A stretch of DNA of 64,000 bases from the NCBI GenBank assembly GCA_017607445.1, contig JAEVHH010000001.1:5456001-5520000 (forward strand). The letters are read 5' to 3'. The number at the start of each line of letters is the position of its first letter. The stretch's first letter is position 1. The translations under genes were made by a program, and so were the position numbers. This document shows, in pieces, positions 23,238 to 34,417 of this stretch. The notes under the pieces were generated by a model. It had not been told where the DNA came from. It saw only the letters and a list, made by a program, of their open reading frames with translations, and did not search any database. Source of the stretch: Histoplasma ohiense (lineage: Eukaryota > Ascomycota > Eurotiomycetes > Onygenales > Ajellomycetaceae).

Positions 23238-23934
23238 TACTTTCTTTCTTTGGTGGATCGAAGGGGTCGGTAAGGGTGAGCTAGTGTGGTGTGTTTCAGT
23301 CGCTTCTGCAGTTCTGTCCCTGAAGTGTTTATTATCTGTTGGTTTGTTTTTACTTTCCATCGGTTAAAATCTGCTCTCTATGAATACGTCTCTCTACCCC
23401 CTAGATGGTTACAGGTATCGGTAGTAGCTATATAACTGATCATATTATCGCCGTTGGATAGTTGGTTGACCCGGCGTTGAACAGAATATCTCTGGCAAAT
23501 CGTTATTAATATCAGCTACGTCATGGCTTACACATAAGAGAAAATTGTCGTATATAAATAAAAATCGGATTATGGACGGCCCGCACCCCTGGCCCCCTGA
23601 TATGCGTGGTAAGAAAAAAAAAAAAAAAAACTGCAGAAAAATGCATCACATCATCTCGAACATGCACGAAAACATACATATATATATATATAATGTAGAG
23701 ACGCCACACGCCTCAGCCATGCTTCAATTTCTTCCCGGTTTTTATTTCCTCCATTTTGACATCCCAATCTGCCCGGCCGATTCCATTTCGCCTTGGATAA
23801 GAGGAAGATAATGCCACACTGGGAACGCTTCAGGAAAAACAGTGATAATTGGAGATGCAGAAGGGGGGGAAAATGCACTAAAAGCAATGTATTGATACCT
23901 TCCTTTCTTTTTCTTCATTGCTTTAAGCCTTTCT
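23238..23934. other. Intergenic between convergent genes
   Basis: About 700 bp holding the 3' ends of the SDR gene and the peroxin gene. It contains a run of about 17 A near 23611-23627 and a short TA repeat near 23677-23692. No gene seen. Confidence 0.5.
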
Positions 23935-26228
23935 TTAGCTTAAGCCCATATGTGCATCATCGCCCAAGCCCCAGCCCCTTTCCGTCCTTTCAGCTGCTCC
24001 ACCAGGCCGATTCCCAAAGCTGTCCACAGCATTCTCCGCTTCCTCAATTTCCTGATCACGGATGCTCCGGCTGAGGCTCTCGCCGTCTGCATCGGCCAAG
24101 GTCATGCTGTTAGCACCAGGCCTACTACGTCGTCGGGAGGTAAAACTGTTCCTACTACTACAACTGCCAGCGCCACCAGCATTGTCAAAACTGTTTGCGT
24201 ATGAGGAGTGGGAGTTGTTGTAGGAGGTAGAGATGGATGTGGGACGAACGTTGGTGATGTTACTACTCGACGGCCATGGGACTTTCATCGCGGTTGAGCC
24301 TGCACTTGCGTTTGCACTTGCGCCTGTGCCTGTGGCAATGGCGGCTGAGCCTGATTCGCTATTGTGTACACTGGAGGTTGAGCCTGGCGAGGAGGCTAGG
24401 GCCCTTGAGAGCTCGCTGCTGCCGAACCAACGCCGCTTGCGGACCTTGCAGGAGTCACATGGCGGACAATTGTTTCTTTCCGTCTCTAAGAGGTTATCTT
24501 CGTACTGAGGTTTGATTGACTGTGATGAAGAGGATGATGGGCGTTTCTCTGGAGTGGGAGAGGGTGGAGGAGAGACTTCTGTGCTGGGAGATACTTCCAC
24601 GAGCTCAGCATCCCGACACCATTTCCGCCGCCTTGTGTACCTGCCCCAGCCGTCTTGGCCACGGCGGCCATCGTTCCACTATTGCTCGACAATTTAGTAA
24701 TCATACGAATACATAACTTATACAAGGATTCAAAATAGGATAAAAACCTATTGCTATATAAGTGGGCTGGTAATAATACGGAATAGATTCTTACCTTGTT
24801 ATCGTAGTATATCCAGCCCTCATCCTCGCCAGGACCATTCCCGCTAGTGTTTTGAATTGATTTCGAGGACTTTTTGGTAGGAACATCGGACGGGCTGTTG
24901 TCGATCCGCCATTCACTTCCAGGCACCCATCTCCATCTCGCACTTCCGCCTTCTACTTCAGGCAGTTCAAAGTCGTCCTTTTGTGGAACAGGATTGAGAT
25001 GCTCATCCGTCCATGCGGCACGCTCATATGTGAAGAGTGAATAAGTCCAACCAATGCCCAACCAACGACGTTGATTTTCATAGAGGATGAAAGTGAAACG
25101 GACGCCGGATGAATCAGCTCGCCGTTTTTTCATTGAAATATTAGCTGCTGAAGTATTCTTATCCTGTTTGCGGCGGAAAGGGTTTAATGAGAAAAGAGGA
25201 GACTTTTTTCTAGCGTCGGAGTCTTTGTCGCTCGGATGAGAGTCGGAAGAAAATTGAAGTCCTGTTATAATGGAACATAAGCGACGGATATTTAATGAGC
25301 GCCAGAGTATGACACGGGATATGCGTGCTGGTTTAGAGTGCCATGTGAGAATGACTGTGCCTATCGAGAGTATGACACGTCGAGGAGTGATGAGGCGGAA
25401 GGGTGGTAAAGTTAGAAGGATCCAAATAGGGGTTACGAGAACTATTCGCATTGTCAATGATATCAACGCTGGCCTAGTTGTTGCGGAAGTAGCTGTCCGC
25501 TGGGTGGAAAGGAAGTCCGTCAGTTCGAGCAAAGGTTCTAGCAAGATATTGCACCTGGTCGTGAATGTTCTCAGGGTTTCTACAATTTCATCCAAGCTCT
25601 TCTGATGCTTGGAGGCACCATCCCCTTCCCCGAGCCCTCTATGCTTTTCTCCAGTAAGGCCGGTAGATGATAATGGAGAATATCGTCGCGAATACATAGC
25701 CAGAATTAATCCCAGCACAACCAGAATAGGCCCCGCCCAGAGTAGTATCACATCTCCGTATAAAACAGTTGCCCAGAAGCCAGCAACCAGAAGGAAACTC
25801 TCCCAAGGATCCCCGCTAGACCATGAAAGCAAACCCGCCAGCCGGTTTAATGGGAGCAGGAAAGGATGGGAGTAGGCCAGTGCGCGAGTGATTGGGGGAG
25901 GGGTTGCGACGAGAAGAGGTGATTTCCTGTGGACTATTACCGTTGAACGCTGTCTCGAAGCTAGGGATGATCCTGAAATATTGGTGGGAGAGAAGGCAGC
26001 GACTGTGGGTGGAAGTGCCGTAGTGGTGGCCAAGGAGGCCGCCGGGGCGCCATCATCGTGTGGATAGGTAGTCGGGGACATGGAATCTACCCAAGGTGTT
26101 TCTGTATAGAAAGTTAGAAAACGGAATACGAGATCTGCACACAAGCGTGCGTGCGCACACCTTTACATATAAATATGCTCAGAAAAGCGCAGAAGGGTGC
26201 GGGGACAACTATTACCGATTGCTGCCAT
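23935..26228 (-). CDS. Integral peroxisomal membrane peroxin, Pex23/Pex30 type
   Basis: Three exons, 26228-26216 (only 13 nt), 26101-24795 and 24678-23935, give 687 residues. The protein begins MAAIETPWVDSMSPTTYP, the usual start of this fungal family, and this supports the 13-nt first exon. A reticulon-like membrane region lies at residues about 95-141 and another near 220-265. The C-terminal half holds a dysferlin domain: GWTYSLFTYERAAWTDE, ARWRWVPGSEW, then DEGWIYYDNKW spanning the last intron and DGWGRYTRRRKWCRDAEL after it. The tail is long, disordered and Ser-rich. Members work at ER-peroxisome contacts and control peroxisome number and size. Exact orthology within Pex23/24/30-32 cannot be fixed by eye. 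Confidence 0.9.
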
Positions 26229-27358
26229 ACAACCAAGAACCCGTTAACCACCTGCCCAGACGGTCATTCTGGGGTGTCACAAGTCACACTTTTGAACAAC
26301 GCACGGCACAACCTTTAGTTTATAGCGCTATCCCAGTATCGACGAGCGAGGCCTGAGGCCGCGGGAGATGTAGAGGAGATGTGGAGGAGTTGGCAGTTGA
26401 GCCGGCAGACTTGGTATTTATATATATCGAGGAATTTCGTGATCGCCCAAGCTGCTTCCCTGCTTATCCCCAGTTTCTTGATTCAGTAAGGTATGTACAG
26501 ATTAGCTTGGGCGGAGATCCATGGATGCTTGGCTGACTGTCACGTGCAGTTTCCCGCGGCGCATGTGACGTCAAGCTGCTAGGTAGAATGATGGGGCAGC
26601 CGATGTTCAGAGTAAAGATTTCAGAGGGTGTTGATATGTAATGGATGGAAGTGAAAGGAGCAATGATGAAAGGGCTAACCCTAGACCCTGGTCAGCACTG
26701 GAGGCAGTACCCGCCGGATGGAAATTCTTAACGGTTCTCGTGGATGGGAATCCCTGAAAATGTACGGCATCTCAGGAGAATTCATAGAACCCACGAATTC
26801 TTTGGCATTATCTATAGAAATACTAGTCTTAAAGGGTCATTGCACCTTGGGGAAACCTAGCTCCGCTGTCCCAAGCGCTCTGCATAATCTACCAAAAATA
26901 ATAGGACTTCCTATACGGAAATCGTTCATACAGGTCTGCCAGCACTGGAACAACGCAAGGGACTTGGAATGAAACTCTTAAATTTCTTTATGAGGATATG
27001 TGCCTCAGGAAACACCACAAATCATTAAATCCAGGGCGTTGTTCCGCAAACTTCAGGACATGCCATTTTATTTTATCTCCTCCTTGAGAACTGGTGTTGT
27101 TGATGCCAAAAGGCAGATTGGTTTCCGATCCACTAAGCTTAAAGTAGCAAGGTTTTTCCCAACTTGACACTAAACCGGATCGGGCCCGAAAATATCCTCC
27201 GACCAGAAATTCTTCGACGGGGCAAACGACGAAATTATCATTTTGTTGAACACGGCCATTAACGCCCTTGGACCCTCATTCCTAATCTGCCATCTATCGG
27301 GGAGCCGAGGCTGGAACAGCTATTCTCATATTTTGAGTATCTCTCTGAAGAAATTGGG
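26229..27358. promoter_or_regulatory. Shared promoter region of peroxin and PAM16
   Basis: About 1.1 kb between divergent genes. It contains an E-box CACGTG at 26541-26546 and, 20 bp on, a perfect CRE/ATF palindrome TGACGTCA at 26566-26573. A frame of 84 codons at 26718-26972 has no recognisable product and I do not call it. Confidence 0.5.
26566..26573. promoter_or_regulatory. CRE/ATF palindrome with adjacent E-box
   Basis: TGACGTCA is the full consensus for CREB/ATF-type bZIP factors. CACGTG at 26541-26546 is the core site of bHLH factors. The pair lies 313-338 bp upstream of the peroxin start and about 800 bp upstream of PAM16. Confidence 0.45.
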
Positions 27359-27858
27359 ATGGTATGTTGAATTCTTCTTACAACTTCAATGTGTCTTCCC
27401 CTCACAGCCAGACCCATAAGTTTACTAACAATTATGGCTGCCTCCAGGCACACCGGATCGTAACCCAGATAGTCCTCACGGGCGGTCGGGTCTTTGGAAG
27501 AGCCTTTGCGGAAGCATATAAGCAAGCCTCGGCCGCGTCGAAATATGCAGCGCAAAAGGGCAACGGAACCGCGGCCAACAACTTCGCCTCCTCGGGTCTT
27601 ACGCTCGATGAAGCCTGCAAGATCCTGAATGTGAAGCCTCCAATGAGCGGCGAGGCAAACATGGAACACACAATGGAACGTTTCAAGAAGCTGTTTGACG
27701 CAAATGATCCGAAGAAGGGAGGGAGCTTTTACCTGCAGAGCAAAATCCTACGGGCCCGCGAGCGGATCGAGATGGAGGTGCGAGATGCCGAGCGCAAGGC
27801 TGCCATGGAGAAAGAAGTGAAGGAAGGGTGGAAACCGAAGGTGTATAAGGATCGGTGA
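27359..27858 (+). CDS. PAM16: Mitochondrial import motor subunit Pam16/Tim16
   Basis: Two exons: the first coding exon is just the ATG at 27359-27361, directly followed by a GTATGT donor, and exon 2 is 27448-27858. The product has 137 residues, beginning MAHRIVTQIVLTGGRVFGRA, the typical start of fungal Pam16. The J-like domain covers residues about 50-110 (LTLDEACKILNV, then FKKLFDANDPKKGGSFYLQS). As expected for Pam16 it lacks the HPD triad and has DAND at that place. Pam16 binds Pam18 at the matrix face of the TIM23 channel and regulates Hsp70 stimulation. The C-terminus is rich in charged residues (EVKEGWKPKVYKDR). An unspliced reading would add about 28 wrong N-terminal residues. Confidence 0.95.
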
Positions 27859-29837
27859 CCTTTGGCACAACCACACATCCTCGCCCGCCTCGTTAGGTTC
27901 GACATGACGAGGAATAATGCTAGGCTATCTAGCTGTCCGATGAACGCCTCGTCAGATCAAATCAAGCGACCTGCTTGGGGTATATGCACGCGGCTATGGC
28001 GTCGCCCCGCAAAATATTTTTCTGTTGATATATATCGCTACTACTTCTGGTTTTTTACTGCATAGCACAGGCGTCCTTGGTTCTCTTTCTTCTTGAAGCC
28101 TTAGGGGCCTCGTCTCAACCTCTGTCCGACTTATCACCTTTTTTTTTCCTCGGCCGGCATTTACTCCGATGCACGATACCGCATTTGTATTTTTTGGATT
28201 TTTTTTGGATTTTTTTCTTCCTGCGACCATCATATCTTCCCTCTGCTCTCCCAGTGTCACGTGTGAATAATCGAAGCAACGACAAAGCACCGCACCCATG
28301 TCTGTTTTGAATGCTACTCAAGGCGCTTGCTCGACGACTGTTACCACATTGTGGTAGAGGAGTATGGGAGGGTATAGCGCGTACCTTTGTATACGATATT
28401 TAACTTCCCCCCCCGTACGTTGTGGGTTATCTCATGGACGAACCATGAGAACGGAGGATTCTGTCCACCTTATTGGCCTGCCGTCCGTACGTTTCCAATT
28501 CGTTTGTCTCCACTCTTACTCTTATTTGTTATGATAGACACTTTATATCTGGCGGCTGGCGTTTCATGTATAATACACACTGTCTTTTGGGATTTTTGCG
28601 TATATTGGCGATAGTAGGGTGTGTAAAAAAGGAAAAAATAAAAATAAAATAAAAAATAAAATAAAAAAAGGAGAAGAAGGAGAAGCAGACAGCACAAGGG
28701 ATGGAAGGGGGGTGGAGTGGCCCAAAAAATCGAGAAGCGCACATTCAGGGGGTGCCTCTTGTCCACAGTATGAGCACGGCGATGTATACATACCACTGAT
28801 ACCAGTATTGGAAACCATTGTTTGTAATTATAAAATTAAGCCAATCTGATCTACTACGCTTTCGATACGAAAATATAGTTTTATTACTTTGTTACCTTGG
28901 GAGCTGGGCTAGGTACTAAATAAATAAAAATCTCCCATGGCTCAATCCTAATTTAATTTATTTTAGTTTGATTTTTTTTTTTTTTTTTTGACCTGTGTCA
29001 CCTCCTGCATCTGACCTTTCAATAAACAAACCAAGTACAACCACCTGCCGCGCATTAACAGCAATCATTCATTGATCTAGACCTGTCTCGGATAATCACA
29101 GGCATATGAACACATACCACATATTGACGACTAGCGAAACGCTCATGTTAAAGTCAGAAAGCCGCTCATCAGTCCAAGTTGTTATCCAGATTTCTGTATG
29201 TTAGTACAAACTTCCCCCAACTTGCTTCTCTAATTCCTAATCGTAGGGCAATGAGTTGGTGCTTCGAAACGGAGCGGAATGCTAGGGGTTGTGGGACAAT
29301 GAGTGAAATTGTTGGTTCCTATCTAACTAATTATTAATAACAGCGGTCGCTCCGTATAAAAACTACAAGTCAAAGCATAAAGAAAAGAGAAGAAAGGATG
29401 ACAGGTACACAATTTGGATGTGGGAAGCCAGCTCTGTCATACTCATCAGATAATCTGATAACGAAACATGAGCGACCCAATTAAGGCAAGAAACCGAAAG
29501 ACAAAAAGAAGAAATTTAATATTAAAAGAGAGGAGCGTTTAGCGACAGAAACACAGCCCGGGACAACAATAATCTACCAGCGAAAATGAGTGAAAGTGAT
29601 AAAACAATATCTAATATTGATTTTGTTTCAAAGCACTAATCGCATGGTTCTCAGCCAGTACTTGAATAGAAAGCAATCGGAAAGGATTCTGCGAGTAAAT
29701 ACCGGGAATAAGGCTTCGAAATCGTCACAGAGAAGCACCACCAATCCCAATCTCAGAGATGTGCTCCTCCATTCGAACGAAGATATGGGTTGACTGCTGG
29801 GTTGACTGGGTTTCCTGATATTATATGTATGGCATTG
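27859..29837. other. Intergenic between convergent genes
   Basis: Nearly 2 kb with no supported gene. T-rich 28140-28220, an AAAAT-type low-complexity stretch near 28620-28670 and a T run at 28972-28989. Short frames on both strands are composition artefacts. Confidence 0.45.
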
Positions 29838-30347
29838 TTACTCCGGCGTCTCAACGTCCTCCGTCGCCTGAATCGTTCGTTCCTGTTCTGATCCCATTGT
29901 TCGGTTCGGCTCCTCCCCCTGCCGGGGAGACGCAAGAGGCTCGTCCACGGAACACTTACATTCCGGGCATCTGCTGGCGGAGAGATAACGCCAGGCGAAT
30001 GTCACGAAGTACCAGAAGTGCCGGGATGTCGCTGGATTTCGCCTGTCCTCCCAGTAACGCCATCTGGTTGGCCGAACATTACGGCATTTCTTGCAGAAAC
30101 GCCAGTATGTCCCATGGGAATTTTTGACTAAGTCGGGAGCATTAGCACTGACAGGTTGCCCACTTCTGAACAAGGGTAGAGATATACCATTTGCCCGTTC
30201 GGTCCTGGATATCAGAGTAGCATCTGCGGGCGTATCCTCAGGCAAGGATACATTAGCAGCATTGTCTGGGCCAGTAGCGTTATTGGGCGTAGTTGGAGCC
30301 GTAGCAGTGCCATTAGGTGCAGATTGAACGACCGCAGTATCAGCCAT
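29838..30347 (-). CDS. Small CxxC-type protein, unrecognised
   Basis: An open frame of 169 residues from the ATG opening MADTAVVQSAPNG; an upstream in-frame ATG would add 13. The N-terminal 70 residues are Ala/Thr/Asn/Pro-rich and disordered. The centre looks constrained: YWRFCKKCRNVRPTRWRYWE, then HFWYFVTFAWRYLS, then SRCPECKCSVDE. Two Cys pairs (CKKC and CPEC) about 40 residues apart suggest a zinc ribbon or treble-clef-like fold interrupted by an aromatic helix. A GTAAGT overlaps the second pair (ECK), so an intron there is possible and would change the C-terminus. I do not recognise the family. Confidence 0.55.
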   Translation of the reverse strand: MADTAVVQSAPNGTATAPTTPNNATGPDNAANVSLPEDTPADATLISRTERANGISLPLFRSGQPVSANAPDLVKNSHGTYWRFCKKCRNVRPTRWRYWEDRRNPATSRHFWYFVTFAWRYLSASRCPECKCSVDEPLASPRQGEEPNRTMGSEQERTIQATEDVETPE

Positions 30348-32819
30348 GATTCCTGCTAACGGGTAATGGTCTGATATTATGCTCAAGAGCGCAAACGATC
30401 ACTTCTTTGCTACGACGCGAATGCCCTTGTCGAGAACAGTGCGGGAACTTTGCAAATGTACTTCCTCTGCACCTTCCAATTAATGTATGTATAGGGGTTG
30501 CAGCCTGTTTCTTCTGCTCTTAGTATTATTCGACTCGACCCCCATCACGCGTTGCACTATATCCCTCCCAAGTCTCAAGGGTATAACTTACCTAGGAGCA
30601 GTCACAGCGCCATGAATGTCGAAAAGAGCTGGATAATTGGGGGGCCGCTGCCACAACAGCAGCTCTGTGCAATGAAGGAACGAACAACACGCAGACAACG
30701 ATATTACAAGCTACAAAAGACAGTATGGGGATCAAACGAGTGTTCTATGGGGCTGTGGATGTTGTTTGTTTTCCTGCGAGGATTGATGTCTGAGAATGGG
30801 CAGATAAACAACTGTTCGTGCACCGATGCATCGCGCTTTCCCCATATTCATTTCTGCTTTTCTGAAGCTGCTGAGGCAGGAATAGGCTCTTGAAAAGGAA
30901 AGAGAGAGATAAAGAAAAAGAAATGGGGCAAGCATATCCCTTTCGAGTCGTTCCGCCCGCCGGATATTGCGAAACAGGATGTTATTGGAAGGTCCAGAGA
31001 GAACAAAATTTAATAAGACATGAGGTTGTATTTTGAATAGAGAAGGCGCTTCATATTCTAGATGCATAAGTGGTCTTGCCCTTAGCCTGGCTGTCCACCA
31101 AGGGGTGGAAAGGTGGAAACCGCGGTTGAGAAATCATGTATACGTTCTGCTGTACCATATGAGAATCAGGATGCTACGATCATGCTGCATGTCACTTGCA
31201 TGAAAGGAGTGCTACATTTATCATGCATTGTCCGTTGAATAAGGACGGTGGTTATGCGAGGGGATGATTTTATTGATGTAGAGGAGATTTCTGGATATTT
31301 GATTGATCTACGGAGTATATGCTGTCCACTTTTATTTATGCAGTGGAGACTTAACTTCAACACTAGCAACCCCCTATTCTTACCCCTGAATTCTCTGTCT
31401 GCCTGCCTACCTGCCTATCTATCTACTGACCTGCTTGAATGAATGATATCCACTGATGGTATCTAGCGATGATGAATATAACAATTTCCATCATTATATT
31501 ATTCTCTAATTTATGTATGATTACTCTATAATTTTTAAACTCACTGAGTCAGCAGCATTTCAGAGAAGATAGCTAGTTATAAGAAACTTATACTAAGATA
31601 TCAGTACGAAATCGAGGCAGACAATCAATGTTAGACTGAAACAGATAATTGCTCAAAGACAAGACATGACATTGCAGAATCAAGATAATATAACATCATC
31701 AGCATTGTATCAGATTTGATCTATCTATAATACTATGTGTATAGCACTAGCAGCTGGTCCAACCTTCCAGGGGCCAGTGAATCATTCTGATATACATAAT
31801 CTCATCTCTATGTTCTACTGCCTTGATATCTGATTCTTCTATCTGAATCCCTTTTGATATAACACTGTATTACCTGATATAACCCTATCCTTGTAGAGTC
31901 CTAAGGACCTCCCCTAGATAAGCAGCGAGATCATCGACCCGCCGCTTACAATTTCTCCTTCTCTCTCTTTTCTCTTCTCTTCTCTGCACTATGTCTTGTT
32001 ACTAGACCTCTTAGTTTGTTTGTATATTAATATCAAGCACCTTCTATTATTTAATTCAAACCCATAGAGAGATCCTCACACTCTCACCGCTCTTGGAAAA
32101 ATATGAGACTATGTGGCTGCCATGAACATTCTCCCAAGCTCAATGCAATAAATAATGAAGCCAGTTCAGAAGATGAAAATCTCATGATGGGAAGAACAGT
32201 CACAGAACAGTCCTCCTCAAGCCAGGGAAAATTATTCCTCAGAAAAAGGCAATTTGAGCCAGACTGCCTTCCTGTTTCTATGCCATCTTCCCATGATCTG
32301 ACAAGCACAACTGAATCCAGATCTATCCTAGTTCAGCTTCCCACCGAGATCCAATCACCGCATTCTCAATTTCTTTGGATATGGAAGATGTCTTTCTTCT
32401 GGGCCTTAGCTGTCGGGGACTATGGACCCTCGTGAAACCCGTAATTGCAAAACATTTTGCGGGCTACTTGGGCGTTTTGGCGGGAATTCCGGTCATTTCG
32501 GTATTGTGGGAGTTTTTGATCAGCTTGAGCGTTGCCGTTTGATGTGCGGCGATGCTTAACCGCGAAGATTGACTGCGGCCTCGTCCTTTTTGCGCGCCAA
32601 TGAAAAATGATAAGCGATGATATTAGGGACGGAGGAGTCTACAAATGAATGTGCGTAGATAGAGCTAACGGCCAAGCATAACTACACGTGAGACACAGAC
32701 AAATATGCAAACCGCAGGCCGTCTACGTAAAGGTGATCTGGATTGGAATAAACTGGCCGCGTCATTTCCGACTGCGACAACATCTTGCATCAGACCCCTC
32801 TGAGCTCCCACAGCCTATC
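30348..32819. other. Intergenic, AT-rich with possible retroelement remnant
   Basis: About 2.5 kb without a supported gene. A TACGGAGTA copy lies at 31309-31317 and a TGCC/TATC tetranucleotide tract near 31393-31432. The 31.45-32.1 kb part is AT-rich and ends in a pyrimidine tract, resembling an old LTR. The frame at 32103-32435 has no recognised product. Confidence 0.4.
31450..32100. mobile_element. Possible solo LTR remnant
   Basis: Strongly AT-rich compared with the flanks. It is followed by a GC island (ATCGACCCGCCGC near 31935) and a long CTCTTTTCTC pyrimidine tract, a texture common in fungal LTRs. No terminal TG..CA pair with a clear target duplication could be fixed, so this is weak. 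Confidence 0.2.
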
Positions 32820-33359
32820 TTAAGCCTCCGAGAATTGCTTCCTTCGGTTGATCAACTGCCTTAGTTAGCTAAAGATCAGGTAAAAGCTAAGATTTAGATC
32901 TCTTACCAGCTTTTGTTGCTTCCAGTTAACAATGGCACTAATTGACCTGGGCAGATAAACAAGTCCCCTTGGAGCCGACTTGAAACCATGTTTGTCTTTC
33001 ATCTCCTTGAGGGTTATCGGCTGTTTGAGCTCGTAGACGGTGACCATCTCGTACGCGAAGTCGTAGCCATCCCAGTCCTTGTGTTTGCTGTTGAATTCAG
33101 CATTACCCAGTCCATCTTCGTCCAGAGGACGATCGCCGGGTTTTCGAGTTCGAGCGGGCTTAGTTTCACAGACATAGGTGATGCTGGACTGCGGAGCAGT
33201 CCTATAGAACCAGATTCTTTTAACACTAGGCTTGAGGCAATATTTCCTGAACTCATAATTCTTCCTTCCGTCGGTAATCTGGGTCATGTAGGGGTCTTGC
33301 ATGGGTAAAATAACGTCGCTAGTGGCGCGTTCGCACGGAGCCTTGTTCATATGTGGCAT
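32820..33359 (-). CDS. ASCH/PUA-like domain protein
   Basis: Two exons, 33359-32907 and 32855-32820, give 162 residues. The short second exon (LINRRKQFSEA) is supported by a GTAAGA donor, a GCTAAC branch site and a GCAG acceptor. Near the start is the ASCH signature, spread as G-x-K-x-x-E-x-R: DGRKNYEFRK at residues 30-39, after a strand DVILPMQDPYMTQI. The remainder (VKRIWFYRT, then YEMVTVYELKQPITLKEM) fits the beta-barrel of the PUA superfamily. Such domains bind RNA or modified nucleotides; the partner is not known. The family call is by motif only. Confidence 0.7.
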
Positions 33360-34417
33360 CAGAAAGCCATAATGTTGTCTACATCAAATGTAGGTAAGGC
33401 TAGCATGAAAGATGAAAGGGAGCCCGAAATTTCAGGCCGAACCGAACTAACCTGCAAAACAAAGAACTGCACAAGCACTCTCTTTCCTCTCACCAACCAC
33501 ATCCACAACGCACACGTCCATCATCAGTGCTACAAGAGCTGCAACAGTCTTAGCCGCCCCAGTTCTTCGACAATTCATTTACGGAGTGTGTTGCATACCG
33601 CCTGAAGAAGTGGCACGGGTTCGAAACAGAAACGGCGGTTTATTTCGGGGCCAGTAAAGGCCGCACAATTGTCGCCTGTGTGTGGTATGTAAGGATGGGC
33701 ATTGCAGTCAGATGGAGCGTGATGGATTTTGTCAAAGCAATGCGTGGTCTCTCCATCTACTAGCTCGTAAATTAGGCAGTCAAGGTCTTTTGGCTGCAGT
33801 TGGGTTGCTCGTCTAGAATCGGAAATGGGGGAACATGGGGGATTTACGAGGCAACTTATATTGTTTCCCGAGCCATGTCCCGTATGTAAGAGTTGGTGGC
33901 TTCTGGCCTAGAATAAAACTTAAATCCCTTCTCGAACCATACTGCTGAGATGTTAGACTATTTTGGGACATGAAGTTGGTGGCATTAGTAAATGCGAATT
34001 TTGGTGCCAAATGTAATTCCACCTTGCAAAATGCCTCTCTGGTCCGGGCCTTCATGAAAAAGTAACTCAAGTAGTGAGATACAGGCAAGAAGATTTGTTC
34101 TCGCGATAGTTACAACATGTATGGTCACTTTTGATCTTGATATTATGGAGGCGTATGCACTATCTATAAAAAATTAGCTGCTCCTGGCCGGGTGAAAACA
34201 TAAAATAAACTAAAAAAATAAAAAGTAATCACAAGAATAATGGAAACAAATAAAACAGAACAAAACAAAATGCGGCATATGACACTTCGCATATTGAAAT
34301 TGAAGATATCGTAATAAGGATGAAAAAATGATGAGGGAATCAGATAACCAAGCATAACTATCATTCATTCATCAATTGACTAACCTAAGATATACAAGCT
34401 GATAAAGAAACGCATTT
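33360..34417. other. Intergenic
   Basis: About 1 kb between two minus-strand genes. Short open frames carry no recognisable product. AT-rich near 34.15-34.35 kb, probably the 3' UTR of the dehydrogenase gene. Confidence 0.5.

Noticed and set aside
26718..26972. 84-codon frame in the peroxin/PAM16 promoter region
   Set aside because: No recognisable family, no splice partner and located within regulatory sequence.
30732..31067. 111-codon minus-strand frame
   Set aside because: No domain; composition fits chance reading of AT-rich intergenic DNA.
31630..32037. LTR with TGTTAG start and ATCAA target duplication
   Set aside because: The far end does not finish in CA and the duplication is only five AT-rich bases, so the boundaries are not supported.
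32103..32435. 110-codon plus-strand frame after the AT-rich block, possible gag start
   Set aside because: No gag, zinc-knuckle or other motif could be seen, so it is not called.
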